A stretch of DNA of 64,000 nucleotides from Aquimarina atlantica (GCF_000626715.1 NZ_AQRA01000002.1:1-64000), one strand, 5' to 3'. Numbered from the stretch's first letter, positions 1 through 7,935 are shown. The notes: generated by a model not told the origin, from the letters alone. Numbers and translations are program-made.

Positions 1-60
1 CTACTTTGGAGTAGTGTTTTAGTACCTCTAACTTCAAGCTTCCGACACCTGTCACCCTGA

Positions 61-97
61 GCCCTTCGATAAACTCAGGACAGGCCTGTCGAAGGGC
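61..97. repeat. Palindromic REP-like hairpin
   Basis: GCCCTTCGA (61-69) and TCGAAGGGC (89-97) form a perfect 9-bp stem around a 19-nt loop. It lies directly after the stop codon of the response regulator gene. Hairpins with this core are scattered through many flavobacterial genomes, so this is probably one copy of a dispersed family. It could also act as a 3' end for the minus-strand transcript. Confidence 0.7.
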
Positions 98-103
98 AAA
101 CCT

Positions 104-772
104 CTACAAAAGGCCTAAGTCTTTGGTCATTGCTACCAGGTGAATGGCATTTTTGGCTTTAAAATTATATTTTAATTTATTAAGTCGCTTCTCTATAGAG
201 CTGGTACTATTAGGAGAAATTTGATTTTTCTTAAAATGATTCCCTATCTCTTCCTGGGTAAGGCCATCAGACAAGTGCTTTAATAATAAAATATCATAAT
301 CCTGGAGCTCGAAAACATTATTCTTACTCATTGCACTTTCTAATTGTGGGGATACGTATCGAATGTTGTTAAACACATCGGTAACCGATTTTACCAATTC
401 GTTTAGTCCATAGCGTCCTTTGCATACATAACCATCTATGCGTTGTTCTGCAAAAAACGATTTAATTTTACCGGGTCTATCTTCCATAGAATAAATAATA
501 ACTTTAACATTAGGTTGGATCTCTCGTATGGCTTCTACTAGTTCAATCCCCGAAGCCAATTTTCGTTCTCTATGACTCTCTTTAAACGAAAGATCTGTGA
601 TCAACAGATCAAATGGGGCATCATCACTAATTGCTCTTCTAAATTTTAACAGAGCATCATCACAATATTGTGCTTGTTGTATTTCATCAATCCCAGTTCT
701 TTCTCGAAGAATGTGTGCGATACCATGGCTAATACTACCAAGATCTTCTGTAACTAAAACTTTCTTAAACAT
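104..772 (-). CDS. LuxR/NarL-type response regulator
   Basis: Two-component response regulator of 222 residues. The N-terminal receiver domain (about 1-125) has the acidic pair E9/D10 and a phospho-acceptor at D60 in 'LLITDLSF', with a lysine near 118 (VCKG). The C-terminal part (about 155-215) is a helix-turn-helix of the LuxR-like kind, with 'LTQEEIGNHF' and a recognition helix rich in Ser/Thr. It starts 16 bases downstream of the end of the TPR histidine kinase gene on the same strand, so the two form a cognate pair. The start fits the conserved 'KVLVTEDLGSI' opening. Target genes cannot be read from the sequence; the small lipoprotein with a folded leader next door is one possibility. Confidence 0.9.
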   Translation of the reverse strand: MFKKVLVTEDLGSISHGIAHILRERTGIDEIQQAQYCDDALLKFRRAISDDAPFDLLITDLSFKESHRERKLASGIELVEAIREIQPNVKVIIYSMEDRPGKIKSFFAEQRIDGYVCKGRYGLNELVKSVTDVFNNIRYVSPQLESAMSKNNVFELQDYDILLLKHLSDGLTQEEIGNHFKKNQISPNSTSSIEKRLNKLKYNFKAKNAIHLVAMTKDLGLL

Positions 773-788
773 AAGCTCTATATTATAA

Positions 789-2744
789 TTAATTTGGAAA
801 ATTTATCTTTGCTTTAAAGCCTTTTCCTTTTGCTGATTCAAAGATAAATGATCCCCCGATCGTTTTTATACGGTTTTCCGTATTTTGGAGTCCGTTACTA
901 TATATTATTTCTTCTGCGGCTACGCCAACACCGGTGTCAGCATACGTGATTACTACCCCTTTGGGCGTTTTCTTAAATGTGATTGCCACCAGCTCGGCAT
1001 GGCTATGTTTTTTCATATTTACCATTAATTCTTGCAAAGTACGGTGTACAATGATCTTTTTTTCGGGGTTTATTGCCTGCCAATTAATCTCATCGATATC
1101 TTTAATAATAATCTTGGTACCATTGGTACTATAACTACTTAACATACCATTAAGTTCGGTAGCATATTCCTCTCCTGTTCTAAAACTATTATGCTCCCTA
1201 GAGATATCCCGGGTGGTATGATATATTTCTTCTAATTTATCTAATACTTCAGGGTCATTTTGATCATTTTGCATCTGTATCATCACCTGGTATACATCAT
1301 TGGCCAGCTCATCATGTAGTTTTTTAGAGATACGTGCTTCTGCATTATAGACTTCTCGTATTTTTTCTCGCCGTAGTCGCTGCCTGTATAAATAAAACAC
1401 CAGTACTCCTATTAAAAAAACAAACAGCGTACTAAACAGATAAATCACCTGTTGCCGTTCTTTCCTGGCCGTTTCTGCTTTTAGGACCAGGTTTTCGTTG
1501 GTGAGTTTATCGTTTTCATACCGGGTTACCGCATAGATCTCCCGGTTGCTTTGGTTTGCTTCTCTTAACTGAATATGGATTTCTTTAAATTCCTTAGCCT
1601 CTTTGTTAGTTGCTTCTCTTAACTCAAATATATATCCTAAAGCCTTAAGGATCGATGTTAAGCTGTTCCATTTTTTTGCATTTTGATAGGCCGTTTCTGC
1701 ATATTGTAACGCTTTGGTTTTATTTTTATCCAAATAATATTTGGTCAGATATATATTACTTGTCACTAACCCTTCAATGTCATTGATTTTCTTTCGTATA
1801 TCCAATGCATTAAGTAATAAGGTTTCAGAATTCTTGTTGTCTTTATTTTCTAGCCATTGTACATATCCTAGATTACTAAGTACTCTTGTATATTCTTTTT
1901 TGTCTTTTTGCACTATAGGATTAGATACTAGTTCAGAAAAAATCGAAATTGCTGACTTATAATTCTTTTGATCTGCAAGAATATTAGCCTTTGTATTCTT
2001 AAAAATCAAAATGTTATTAACTCCTACTGCTCGCACAGATACACTATCCTTAGCAAGAGCGAGTGCTTTCCCATTATATTTTAATGCTTCACTATAATTT
2101 TTTTGCTGCCTATTTGCTACTGAAATGATATGGTATAAACCTGCAAGGCTTCTTATGTCTGAAGTATGTTCTAAATATTTCACTCCATCTACTGCTGTCG
2201 TCTTACTCCCCGAATAATCCCCTAAGAAAGTTTGAATATTTGCCATACTTAGCAAGATTTTACCTGCTTTAAGAGTATCTTTATCTATTCTCGATATTCT
2301 AAAAGCTTCATTATAATAGTTAAAAGCATTAGCCAATTGATTATTTTTTTTATAGTATATCCCTAATTTATTAGATGCCCTTGCCATATATATAGTATCA
2401 CGATTTTGTTTTGCCAAATCATATAGCTGATGTGTGTATATAATGGCACTATCATATAATTTAGCTTTACCTAATAACCAGGTTTTTTGCATTAACCCTT
2501 TATAAATCAAAGAATCTTGCTTGGATAACCAAGCACCTTCTAAAAAAGAGCTAACATGATACAATCGCATTGATAGAGGCAAGGAATCTACATTACTTAA
2601 ACTATATCGTTGAAGTATATTCTCTAATTGTTTTGAAGATAACAAAGTTTCTACTTTTGTTTGGCCAAAAATAGGTTTAGCGCTACATAAAATCAGTAGT
2701 GCAATTGTTATAATAAAGAAGAGATCGACACGCCAAAGTTTCAT
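789..2744 (-). CDS. TPR-containing membrane sensor histidine kinase
   Basis: Sensor kinase of 651 residues. It opens with a hydrophobic signal or anchor (about 8-28). A long helical region of tetratricopeptide-type repeats follows (about 60-400; e.g. 'ALQYAETAYQNAKKW'), then a coiled segment, a transmembrane helix near 430-450 ('YLFSTLFVFLIGVLVF') and a cytoplasmic kinase core. The phospho-accepting histidine lies in 'ISKKLHDELANDVYQ', a HisKA_3-like box. The ATPase lobe has 'GVGVAAEEI' and 'GLQNTENRIKTIGG'. This architecture, paired with a LuxR-type regulator, is common in Flavobacteriia. The sensed signal is unknown; the periplasmic TPR part suggests a protein or peptide ligand (inference). 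Confidence 0.9.
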   Translation of the reverse strand: MKLWRVDLFFIITIALLILCSAKPIFGQTKVETLLSSKQLENILQRYSLSNVDSLPLSMRLYHVSSFLEGAWLSKQDSLIYKGLMQKTWLLGKAKLYDSAIIYTHQLYDLAKQNRDTIYMARASNKLGIYYKKNNQLANAFNYYNEAFRISRIDKDTLKAGKILLSMANIQTFLGDYSGSKTTAVDGVKYLEHTSDIRSLAGLYHIISVANRQQKNYSEALKYNGKALALAKDSVSVRAVGVNNILIFKNTKANILADQKNYKSAISIFSELVSNPIVQKDKKEYTRVLSNLGYVQWLENKDNKNSETLLLNALDIRKKINDIEGLVTSNIYLTKYYLDKNKTKALQYAETAYQNAKKWNSLTSILKALGYIFELREATNKEAKEFKEIHIQLREANQSNREIYAVTRYENDKLTNENLVLKAETARKERQQVIYLFSTLFVFLIGVLVFYLYRQRLRREKIREVYNAEARISKKLHDELANDVYQVMIQMQNDQNDPEVLDKLEEIYHTTRDISREHNSFRTGEEYATELNGMLSSYSTNGTKIIIKDIDEINWQAINPEKKIIVHRTLQELMVNMKKHSHAELVAITFKKTPKGVVITYADTGVGVAAEEIIYSNGLQNTENRIKTIGGSFIFESAKGKGFKAKINFPN

Positions 2745-2764
2745 CCCTCTAAAATACTAAATAA

Positions 2765-2806
2765 AATCCGGTGTATACAGCAAATTTATACTATATACAC
2801 CGGATT
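2765..2806 (-). terminator. Rho-independent terminator of the small lipoprotein gene
   Basis: AATCCGGTGTATA (2765-2777) and TATACACCGGATT (2794-2806) form a perfect 13-bp stem with a 16-nt loop. On the minus strand it is followed by a T-rich stretch (TTTTATTT). It sits 26 bases past the stop of the small lipoprotein gene and just before the kinase gene, which therefore probably has its own promoter. Confidence 0.75.
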
Positions 2807-2831
2807 AATAACTTATACTATTTTCTTACAA

Positions 2832-2996
2832 TTACTGGCCTCCTCCTGTATCTTCATTGGTATCAACTGTTCCATCTCCTTCAGTAGCAACTGTCTCAAT
2901 AGAAATATCTTCTGTATCGTTAATATTATCTGCAGTACAAGATGCAAGGTTTGCCGTGATAAAAAGGGTCATAAGTAGGTATAAAAAAGTTCTCAT
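2832..2996 (-). CDS. Small predicted lipoprotein, 54 residues
   Basis: Short gene of 55 codons including the stop. The peptide opens MRTFLYLLMTLFITANLASC, a classic lipoprotein signal with the lipobox cysteine at residue 20. The remaining 34 residues are very acidic and Thr/Gly rich (ending EDTGGGQ), with no recognisable domain. It is preceded by an A/T-rich ribosome-binding region and a strongly folded leader (3028-3177), and followed by a perfect 13-bp terminator, so it looks like an independent transcription unit. It lies upstream of the kinase/regulator pair on the same strand and could be their target or a partner of the sensor (inference). No function is recognised. Confidence 0.65.
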   Translation of the reverse strand: MRTFLYLLMTLFITANLASCTADNINDTEDISIETVATEGDGTVDTNEDTGGGQ

Positions 2997-3027
2997 AATA
3001 TTTTATTTTTTTAAGATTTAACATGGG

Positions 3028-3177
3028 GATTGCTGCCTGGTTCTACACCAGGGATTTGGGATAGCAATCAAATAGTGCGGGAATATTCCCTCGTTTTTTC
3101 GGAAAGTTGAAATCCGGTGCGGTAGTGTTTAGCCACTTTCCTTTTGAGCTTTTACCATCGCGCTACGGATTTCCGTA
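3028..3177. promoter_or_regulatory. Array of four hairpins/palindromes between divergent genes
   Basis: Four inverted repeats follow one another. GATTGCT/AGCAATC (3028-3034/3063-3069) encloses CCTGGT/ACCAGG (3036-3041/3047-3052). Next is the perfect palindrome GGGAATATTCCC (3079-3090), then GGAAAGT/ACTTTCC (3101-3107/3135-3141), and finally TACGGATTTCCGTA (3164-3177). On the minus strand this would be the leader of the small lipoprotein gene. The last palindrome may be an operator and the others RNA structure; neither role is proven. Confidence 0.5.
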
Positions 3178-3273
3178 ACATCTAAATCCATACATTTACT
3201 ATGTTAGCAAAATGAAACTGGAACTAATTGTTGAAGCGAATTTATAAAGACCCCAAGTCTATATCGGTAAACA

Positions 3274-3317
3274 ATTCCAAGGATTCCAAAGATTCCATTG
3301 AAATCCTAAAGATTCCA
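3274..3317 (+). repeat. Short direct repeats of ATTCCA
   Basis: ATTCCA begins at 3274, 3283, 3292 and 3312, with a degenerate copy (AATCCT) near 3302, giving a 9-10 base period. The array ends eight bases before the next start codon at 3325. Near-helical spacing is compatible with cooperative protein binding, or it may be a simple microsatellite. Confidence 0.6.
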
Positions 3318-3324
3318 ATAACCT

Positions 3325-3879
3325 ATGCCTATGAGAACAAAAACAAGTGTGACGTACAAGAATGAGATTCTTGAAAAGTACAAAAGGGAAAAAGGAGGAG
3401 AAATGAACTGTTATCTCCAGGAACCAACCCGAAAACAAATTAAAGAAGCCTGCTTATGGCTACTAAACCGTAGAAAAGAGAAGTATGACGAAAGTATTCT
3501 AAATCGCTTTTTTCAATTTGAAGAAGGAGAAAACAAAGCATACGCTATCGAACGTGTTCACGGTGACAAATTTAAACCCATTATCAATTTTTTAACAGGA
3601 GAAACAAAATCAACCACTCCTGCTAATCTAGAGTTAATCGCATGGCTTATCGATTTTAAGCCAAGACCCTTATCTATTTACTTAAAATCAAATACTGAGA
3701 ATGAAATAACATTACCTGAGTCGTTTCAGAAAACAGAAAATGCCTACTATCTTAAAAATGAAAACCAGGTTGTAGATATCATTCCTGAAACCAAAGTGAT
3801 CGAAAAAACAGATAAGAGTATTACCATTATCTCGCAGATCAATCCCACGCTTAGGATTACGACTATCGTATCTTTATAG
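3325..3879 (+). CDS. Conserved hypothetical protein
   Basis: Protein of 184 residues with no signal peptide or membrane segment. The middle (about 35-120) contains 'EPTRKQIKEACLWLL', 'KFKPIINFLTGET' and 'LELIAWLIDFKPRPLS'. I have the impression of similar stretches in other Bacteroidota proteins of unknown function, but I cannot name a family. The C-terminal third is charged and probably flexible. The start may be 3325 or the second ATG at 3331. It is monocistronic, preceded by the ATTCCA repeat array and followed by a gene-free stretch ending in a hairpin at 4075-4128. No function is assigned. Confidence 0.6.
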   Translation: MPMRTKTSVTYKNEILEKYKREKGGEMNCYLQEPTRKQIKEACLWLLNRRKEKYDESILNRFFQFEEGENKAYAIERVHGDKFKPIINFLTGETKSTTPANLELIAWLIDFKPRPLSIYLKSNTENEITLPESFQKTENAYYLKNENQVVDIIPETKVIEKTDKSITIISQINPTLRITTIVSL

Positions 3880-4074
3880 ATGAGGGATTCCGTAAAAAAG
3901 ACCTATTAACTTATATTAAATTAAGTTTAGTATAAGTCGAGCAAGTAACAAGTGTAGTCATAGGGTGTCTGTCAAAATGTAATTGGAAAAACATGATTTT
4001 ATAATCATTGACAAGGCCCAGACTAACTTTTAAAGAGTTTATTCAAGGAATAGGATCAACTCAACCCTAAGTGT

Positions 4075-4128
4075 AAGACCCCATAGGTGCATACTGAACA
4101 TGATTCGGTATTCTTGTGGGGTCTTTTT
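4075..4128 (+). terminator. Terminator-like nested hairpin
   Basis: AAGACCCCA (4075-4083) pairs with TGGGGTCTT (4117-4125). The loop can fold into a second stem, ATAC-T-GAA with TTC-G-GTAT. A run of five T follows. It lies about 195 bases after the stop of the hypothetical gene, so it ends either a long 3' UTR or a separate small transcript. Confidence 0.6.
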
Positions 4129-4176
4129 AATGATGCATACTGGTTATCGACCATAGTACATTCATCCTAATTAATC

Positions 4177-4209
4177 AAACCTCACAGGTCTTAGAGACCT
4201 GTGAGGTTT
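4177..4209. repeat. Dispersed palindrome, copy 1
   Basis: AAACCTCACAGGTCT (4177-4191) and AGACCTGTGAGGTTT (4195-4209) are perfect 15-bp arms around TAG. The same core recurs at 5498-5530, 7903-7935 and 58980-59014. Three of the four copies sit inside the molybdenum cofactor cluster. Confidence 0.85.
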
Positions 4210-4271
4210 AAAATCCTATCAGGTAGCTACAAAACTTTTCAGAATAAAGTTTTACGAATCAAATTTCGCTG

Positions 4272-4279
4272 TATCTTTG
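4272..4279 (+). promoter_or_regulatory. -7 promoter element of moeA
   Basis: TATCTTTG matches the Bacteroidota TAnnTTTG element. Transcription would begin near 4284, sixteen bases before the ATG at 4300. This rules out the longer reading frame that opens at 4201. No clear -33 element is visible. Confidence 0.6.
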
Positions 4280-4299
4280 TATACACAACGAAATTACCT

Positions 4300-5475
4300 A
4301 TGATAGCTGTAGAAAAAGCCCTTGAACTCATCAATAATAACATCAAAAAAACAGATGTAATTATTACAATACCTATATCAAAAGCATTGGGATATGTACT
4401 GGCAAAAGATGTCCTGTCTCCCATTAATATGCCACCTTTCAGGCAATCTGCAATGGATGGATATGCTTTGGGATCTGTCGAAGAGAAAACATTTGATCTA
4501 ATCGGCGAAGTAAAAGCCGGGGATAATACCGATCCCAATCTCGAACCAGGTAAAGCGATTAGAATTTTTACGGGTGCTCCTGTACCATCGCGAGCAAAGG
4601 CTGTTATCATGCAAGAAAAAGTAGAAATACAAAATAACCAGGTACTATTACAAGAAACTGTACTGCCTAATGCCAATATTCGTCCTCTTGGAGAGCAAAT
4701 AAAAAAAGATGATATCGCGCTCCCCGAAGGGACTGTAATTACTGCTGCTGGTGTAGGATACCTTGCATCTTTGGGAATCACCCATGTACAGGTTTATCAA
4801 AAACCTTCTATAGCAATTATCGCTACAGGAAATGAATTAGTACCACCAGGACAAACTCTTAAATATGGACAAATCTATGAGAGTAATTCGATCATGCTAT
4901 CGACTGCTTTGACTGATGTAGGATTTGCCGATATATCTTATTTTAAGGTAGAAGACGAATATGATATCACGCTTGCCCTTTTAGAAAATACAATAACGCA
5001 TTATGATGCGGTTTTAATTTCTGGAGGAATATCAGTTGGAGATTATGATTTTGTAGGTAAAGCACTAAGAGCATTAGATGTCGATGAAATTTTTTATAAA
5101 GTAAAGCAAAAACCAGGAAAGCCACTTTATTTTGCCAAAAAACAAGGTACAACCATATTTGCGCTACCTGGTAATCCTGCTTCTTCACTAAGTTGTTTTT
5201 ATATCTATGTACTCCCTGCGTTACTCAAAATCTCTGGATATAAAGAGTATCACTTAAAACAAACTACTGCTAGTTCTAACCTCAAATATGCAAAAAAAGG
5301 TCAAAGAGCAGAGTTTTTAAAAGCATATGCCGAAGAGGATAAAGTAACCATCCTTGACGGACAAGCATCTTCTATGCTACGATCTTTTGCCCAGGCCAAT
5401 GCCTTGGTTTATCTTCCCGAAGATGTAACAGAAATTAATATTGGTGATACGGTACAGGTGATCAATTTGCCATAA
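4300..5475 (+). CDS. moeA: Molybdopterin molybdenumtransferase MoeA
   Basis: Inserts molybdate into adenylated molybdopterin to make active cofactor. It has 391 residues from the ATG at 4300 (MIAVEKALEL), close to the usual 400. Seen in the sequence: the N-terminal MoeA domain with 'PPFRQSAMDGYAL' and 'KAGDNTDP'; the MogA-like domain with 'IATGNELVPPG', 'GQIYESNS' and 'SGGISVGDYDFV'; 'ALPGNPASSLSCF'; and a C-terminal beta-barrel domain. The start was chosen because the -7 element at 4272-4279 lies inside the longer open frame. It is the first gene of the molybdenum cofactor cluster and is separated from the next gene by a palindrome. The main local consumer of the cofactor is probably NapA at 34642. 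Confidence 0.95.
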   Translation: MIAVEKALELINNNIKKTDVIITIPISKALGYVLAKDVLSPINMPPFRQSAMDGYALGSVEEKTFDLIGEVKAGDNTDPNLEPGKAIRIFTGAPVPSRAKAVIMQEKVEIQNNQVLLQETVLPNANIRPLGEQIKKDDIALPEGTVITAAGVGYLASLGITHVQVYQKPSIAIIATGNELVPPGQTLKYGQIYESNSIMLSTALTDVGFADISYFKVEDEYDITLALLENTITHYDAVLISGGISVGDYDFVGKALRALDVDEIFYKVKQKPGKPLYFAKKQGTTIFALPGNPASSLSCFYIYVLPALLKISGYKEYHLKQTTASSNLKYAKKGQRAEFLKAYAEEDKVTILDGQASSMLRSFAQANALVYLPEDVTEINIGDTVQVINLP

Positions 5476-5497
5476 AATTGGTGTGAATGTAAGGATT

Positions 5498-5530
5498 AGA
5501 CCTCACAGGTTTTAAAAACCTGTGAGGTCT
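5498..5530. repeat. Dispersed palindrome, copy 2
   Basis: AGACCTCACAGGTTTT (5498-5513) and AAAACCTGTGAGGTCT (5515-5530) are perfect 16-bp arms with a single central A. It lies between moeA and the ModE-like gene, shortly after the moeA stop, and may also serve as a transcript end. Confidence 0.85.
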
Positions 5531-5614
5531 GGTTCGAATTATTTTTTTGTAGTATTAACTTTTTCAGTTGGCTAAAAATCTTTTAAAAGAAAAACATCTC
5601 TAAAAAAATCGTTG

Positions 5615-5622
5615 TATCTTTG
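5615..5622 (+). promoter_or_regulatory. -7 promoter element of the modE-like gene
   Basis: TATCTTTG lies 22 bases before the ATG at 5644, the same element as in front of moeA. It marks the start of a second transcription unit in the cluster after the palindrome at 5498-5530. Confidence 0.55.
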
Positions 5623-5643
5623 AAAACCTAACGGTTTTATGAT

Positions 5644-5979
5644 ATGGATTATGTAATAAAAAGTAGAATTTGGATAGAATCTGAACATGGTGTGTTTTTG
5701 GGCGAAGGAAGAGTAAAATTATTAAAAGCGATCGCTCAGACAGGTTCTTTAAGCAAGGCTGCCGGTGATTTAGGTATGTCATATAAAAAAGCCTGGAACT
5801 TATTAGACAGCATGAACAAATCTACCAAAGAACCTTTGGTGATTACTTCTACCGGTGGTAAAGGCGGTGGCGGGGCTAATCTCACTCCGTATGGCGAGAA
5901 AGTCATTGAAACATTCGATACCATTAATCAAAAATGTTGGGAATTTCTGGATAAAGAGCTAAAGCAAATCTCGCTATAA
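5644..5979 (+). CDS. ModE-like winged-helix regulator (DNA-binding domain only)
   Basis: Protein of 111 residues matching the N-terminal DNA-binding domain of ModE, the molybdate-responsive repressor. It shows the LysR-like helix-turn-helix 'LLKAIAQTGSLSKAAGDLGMSYKKAWNLLDSMN', written here as its pieces: LLKAIAQTGSLSKAAG (about 26-41) then LGMSYKKAWNLL (about 44-55), followed by the wing 'GGKGGGGANLTPYG'. The C-terminal molybdate-binding Mop domains of full ModE are absent, so metal sensing would need another partner or a different mechanism. It has its own -7 element and is followed 16 bases later by mobA, so it probably leads the mobA-moaD-moeB-moaE unit. Confidence 0.85.
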   Translation: MDYVIKSRIWIESEHGVFLGEGRVKLLKAIAQTGSLSKAAGDLGMSYKKAWNLLDSMNKSTKEPLVITSTGGKGGGGANLTPYGEKVIETFDTINQKCWEFLDKELKQISL

Positions 5980-5995
5980 CCATTGTAACATTTAT

Positions 5996-6580
5996 ATGAT
6001 TGACCCAAAAAATATAACAGGAATTATCCTTGCAGGAGGTAAAAGTTCTAGAATGGGACGAGAAAAAGGATTGATCTTACTCGATGGTAAGCCTTTTATT
6101 CAACATAGTATTGATGCATTGCGCCCATTGGTTAATACCATACTCATCGTTAGCAGTAATGCTGATTATGACGCTTTTGGAGTTACAAGAGTTGAAGATA
6201 TTATAATTGAATCCGGACCATTAGCAGGGTTACACTCTGGATTAACGCATAGTAAAACAGAACATAATTTGGTTATTAGCTGTGATGTTCCTTTAGTGAC
6301 GACTAAATTCTTAAAAAAACTACTATCCTATGAAAAAGAAGATTATGATATCATTCAATTTGAAGCTGAAGGGAAAAGTATTCCGCTAATCGCATTGTAT
6401 AAAAAACAATGTGCAGATCGATGCCAGGAATTACTGGCAAATGGCGAGCGACGTTTACGCAAACTCGTTTCCGCAGTAAAAACAAAAACCATTACTGTAC
6501 TTGAAAAAGAACGTCTTTTGGTAACCAATATGAATACCGTTGAGGATTTAAAAACAATTACAAATGCAATTGACCATTAA
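5996..6580 (+). CDS. mobA: Molybdenum cofactor guanylyltransferase MobA
   Basis: Transfers GMP from GTP to molybdopterin, giving the guanine dinucleotide form needed by DMSO-reductase-family enzymes such as NapA. It has 194 residues, the usual length. It shows the nucleotidyltransferase signature 'GIILAGGKSSRMGREKG' at residues 5-21, the metal-binding 'ISCDVPLV' near 95-102 and 'ESGPLAGLHSGL'. Its 3' end overlaps moaD by 17 bases, which argues for translational coupling. A MobA in this cluster agrees with the bis-MGD enzyme NapA encoded later in the window. Confidence 0.95.
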   Translation: MIDPKNITGIILAGGKSSRMGREKGLILLDGKPFIQHSIDALRPLVNTILIVSSNADYDAFGVTRVEDIIIESGPLAGLHSGLTHSKTEHNLVISCDVPLVTTKFLKKLLSYEKEDYDIIQFEAEGKSIPLIALYKKQCADRCQELLANGERRLRKLVSAVKTKTITVLEKERLLVTNMNTVEDLKTITNAIDH

Positions 6581-6800
6581 ATATTTTGGTATGCTGGCCG
6601 AGGCCACAACAATTAATGAAGAATACTTGCAAACCGAGGTTTGTTCGGTTTCTCAATTAGTAAAAAAACTAAAAAATCAATACCCAAAATTAGATAATGC
6701 TGATTTTAAAGTTGCAATTGATCAACAATTAGTTGACCAAAATCATATTATTAACTCAGAAGTAGAAGTAGCTTTGTTGCCCCCATTCGCTGGTGGATAA
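6564..6800 (+). CDS. moaD: Molybdopterin synthase small subunit MoaD
   Basis: Ubiquitin-like sulfur carrier of 78 residues that ends in the required Gly-Gly ('LPPFAGG'). The C-terminus is adenylated by MoeB, converted to a thiocarboxylate and donates sulfur to precursor Z in the MoaE-MoaD complex. The opening 'MQLTIKYFGMLAEAT' is typical of the family. The start codon lies inside the end of mobA. The next gene, moeB, begins 23 bases after the stop. Confidence 0.93.
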   Translation: MQLTIKYFGMLAEATTINEEYLQTEVCSVSQLVKKLKNQYPKLDNADFKVAIDQQLVDQNHIINSEVEVALLPPFAGG

Positions 6801-6823
6801 TTTAATTATTCAAAATATAGATT

Positions 6824-7930
6824 ATGAATTCTTTTAATCCCAGATATCATAGACAAATCATCTTACCCGAGATTGGTACTGCCGGTCAGGAAAAACTAGA
6901 TACTGCTAAAGTATTAGTGATCGGGGCAGGTGGACTGGGGTGCCCTGTACTACAATATCTTACAGCAGCGGGAGTAGGCACAATTGGTATTGTTGATTTT
7001 GATACTGTAGATATCTCTAACTTACATCGCCAGATTTTATATGGCACCGATTCTTTGGGAATAAACAAGGCTGTAGCAGCAAAACAACGCCTTACAGACC
7101 TTAATCCTACGGTAACTATTCATACATATACAGAAAAACTTACTCCAAAAAATGCCATACCCCTTTTTTCTGACTATGATATTATTGTTGATGGGACCGA
7201 TAATTTCTCTACCCGATATCTAGTTAGTGATGCCTGTATTATTACAGATAAACCGCTGGTATATGGAGCTATTTTTAAATATGAAGGGCAAGTCTCTGTA
7301 TTTAATTATCAAAATGGTCCTTCTTATCGATGTTTATTTCCCGAACCTCCAAAAGCAGGAAGCGTTCCTTCTTGCTCAGAGATAGGTGTTCTGGGAGTAT
7401 TACCGGGTATTATTGGTAGTATGCAAGCCAACGAGGTTCTTAAAATGATTTTAGACCTGGGTGATGTACTTAACGGAAAACTGCTAATGTACAATTGCTT
7501 AACTACGCAATTCTCATCTTTTACTATTAATCGTGTTGCAGCAGAAATCTCTAAAGTACTCGATGCTGCACATTGTTTTGAAACCACAGATTACGATCTT
7601 TTTTGTGGTGTGAAGCAAATTTCAGAAATCACTGCCCAAGAAGCTTTTTTAGTAAAAAACGCTCAATTTATAGATGTTCGTGAAACTCATGAGCAACCAA
7701 AAATCGAATATTTAAATCCTATCTATATCCCATTAGGTAGTCTCGAACAAGAATTACATACTATTTCTAAAGAAAAAGAAACGATAGTCTTTTGTCAATC
7801 CGGTATTCGAAGTAAAAGAGCGTTAGACATCTTACTTCAGAATGGATTCGAAAACATATCTCATATAAAAGGAGGAGCTATTGCTTTACATGAAATTATA
7901 CCAGACCTCACAGGTCTTAGAGACCTGTGA
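6824..7930 (+). CDS. moeB: MoeB/ThiF-type adenylyltransferase with C-terminal rhodanese domain
   Basis: Activates the MoaD C-terminus and probably also sulfurates it. It has 368 residues. The N-terminal E1-like domain (about 1-245) has the nucleotide loop 'VIGAGGLGCPVLQYL', 'DNFSTRYLVSDAC' and the family segment 'RCLFPEPP' to 'SCSEIGVLGVLPG'. The C-terminal rhodanese domain (about 265-360) carries the active-site loop 'VFCQSGIRSKRAL'. The same layout is found in eukaryotic MOCS3 and many bacterial proteins. The last seven residues and the stop codon come from the dispersed palindrome at 7903-7935, so the natural C-terminus was reset by insertion of that repeat. Confidence 0.92.
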   Translation: MNSFNPRYHRQIILPEIGTAGQEKLDTAKVLVIGAGGLGCPVLQYLTAAGVGTIGIVDFDTVDISNLHRQILYGTDSLGINKAVAAKQRLTDLNPTVTIHTYTEKLTPKNAIPLFSDYDIIVDGTDNFSTRYLVSDACIITDKPLVYGAIFKYEGQVSVFNYQNGPSYRCLFPEPPKAGSVPSCSEIGVLGVLPGIIGSMQANEVLKMILDLGDVLNGKLLMYNCLTTQFSSFTINRVAAEISKVLDAAHCFETTDYDLFCGVKQISEITAQEAFLVKNAQFIDVRETHEQPKIEYLNPIYIPLGSLEQELHTISKEKETIVFCQSGIRSKRALDILLQNGFENISHIKGGAIALHEIIPDLTGLRDL

Positions 7931-7935
7931 GGTCT
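7903..7935. repeat. Dispersed palindrome, copy 3, overlapping the end of moeB
   Basis: AGACCTCACAGGTCT (7903-7917) and AGACCTGTGAGGTCT (7921-7935) are perfect 15-bp arms around TAG. The repeat supplies the final codons (DLTGLRDL) and the TGA stop of moeB at 7928-7930. Confidence 0.85.

Larger units (their letters stand above)
3880..4299. other. Gene-free stretch before moeA
   Basis: No open frame with a credible start is seen here. The stretch holds a weak inverted repeat (ACTTATA 3909-3915 / TATAAGT 3931-3937), a terminator-like hairpin (4075-4128), a dispersed palindrome (4177-4209) and the moeA promoter (4272-4279). A small RNA ending at the 4128 hairpin is possible but unproven. Confidence 0.5.

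Noticed and set aside
869..882. TACGGTTTTCCGTA as a second copy of the TACGGATTTCCGTA palindrome
   Set aside because: It lies within the histidine kinase gene and encodes the conserved N-T-E-N-R-I motif, so the palindrome is explained by the protein.
2997..3324. Riboswitch of a known class upstream of the small lipoprotein
   Set aside because: Several hairpins are present, but none of the known conserved riboswitch cores could be recognised.
4201..4299. N-terminal extension of moeA from 4201
   Set aside because: It starts inside a palindromic repeat, has no family match and contains the promoter element at 4272-4279.
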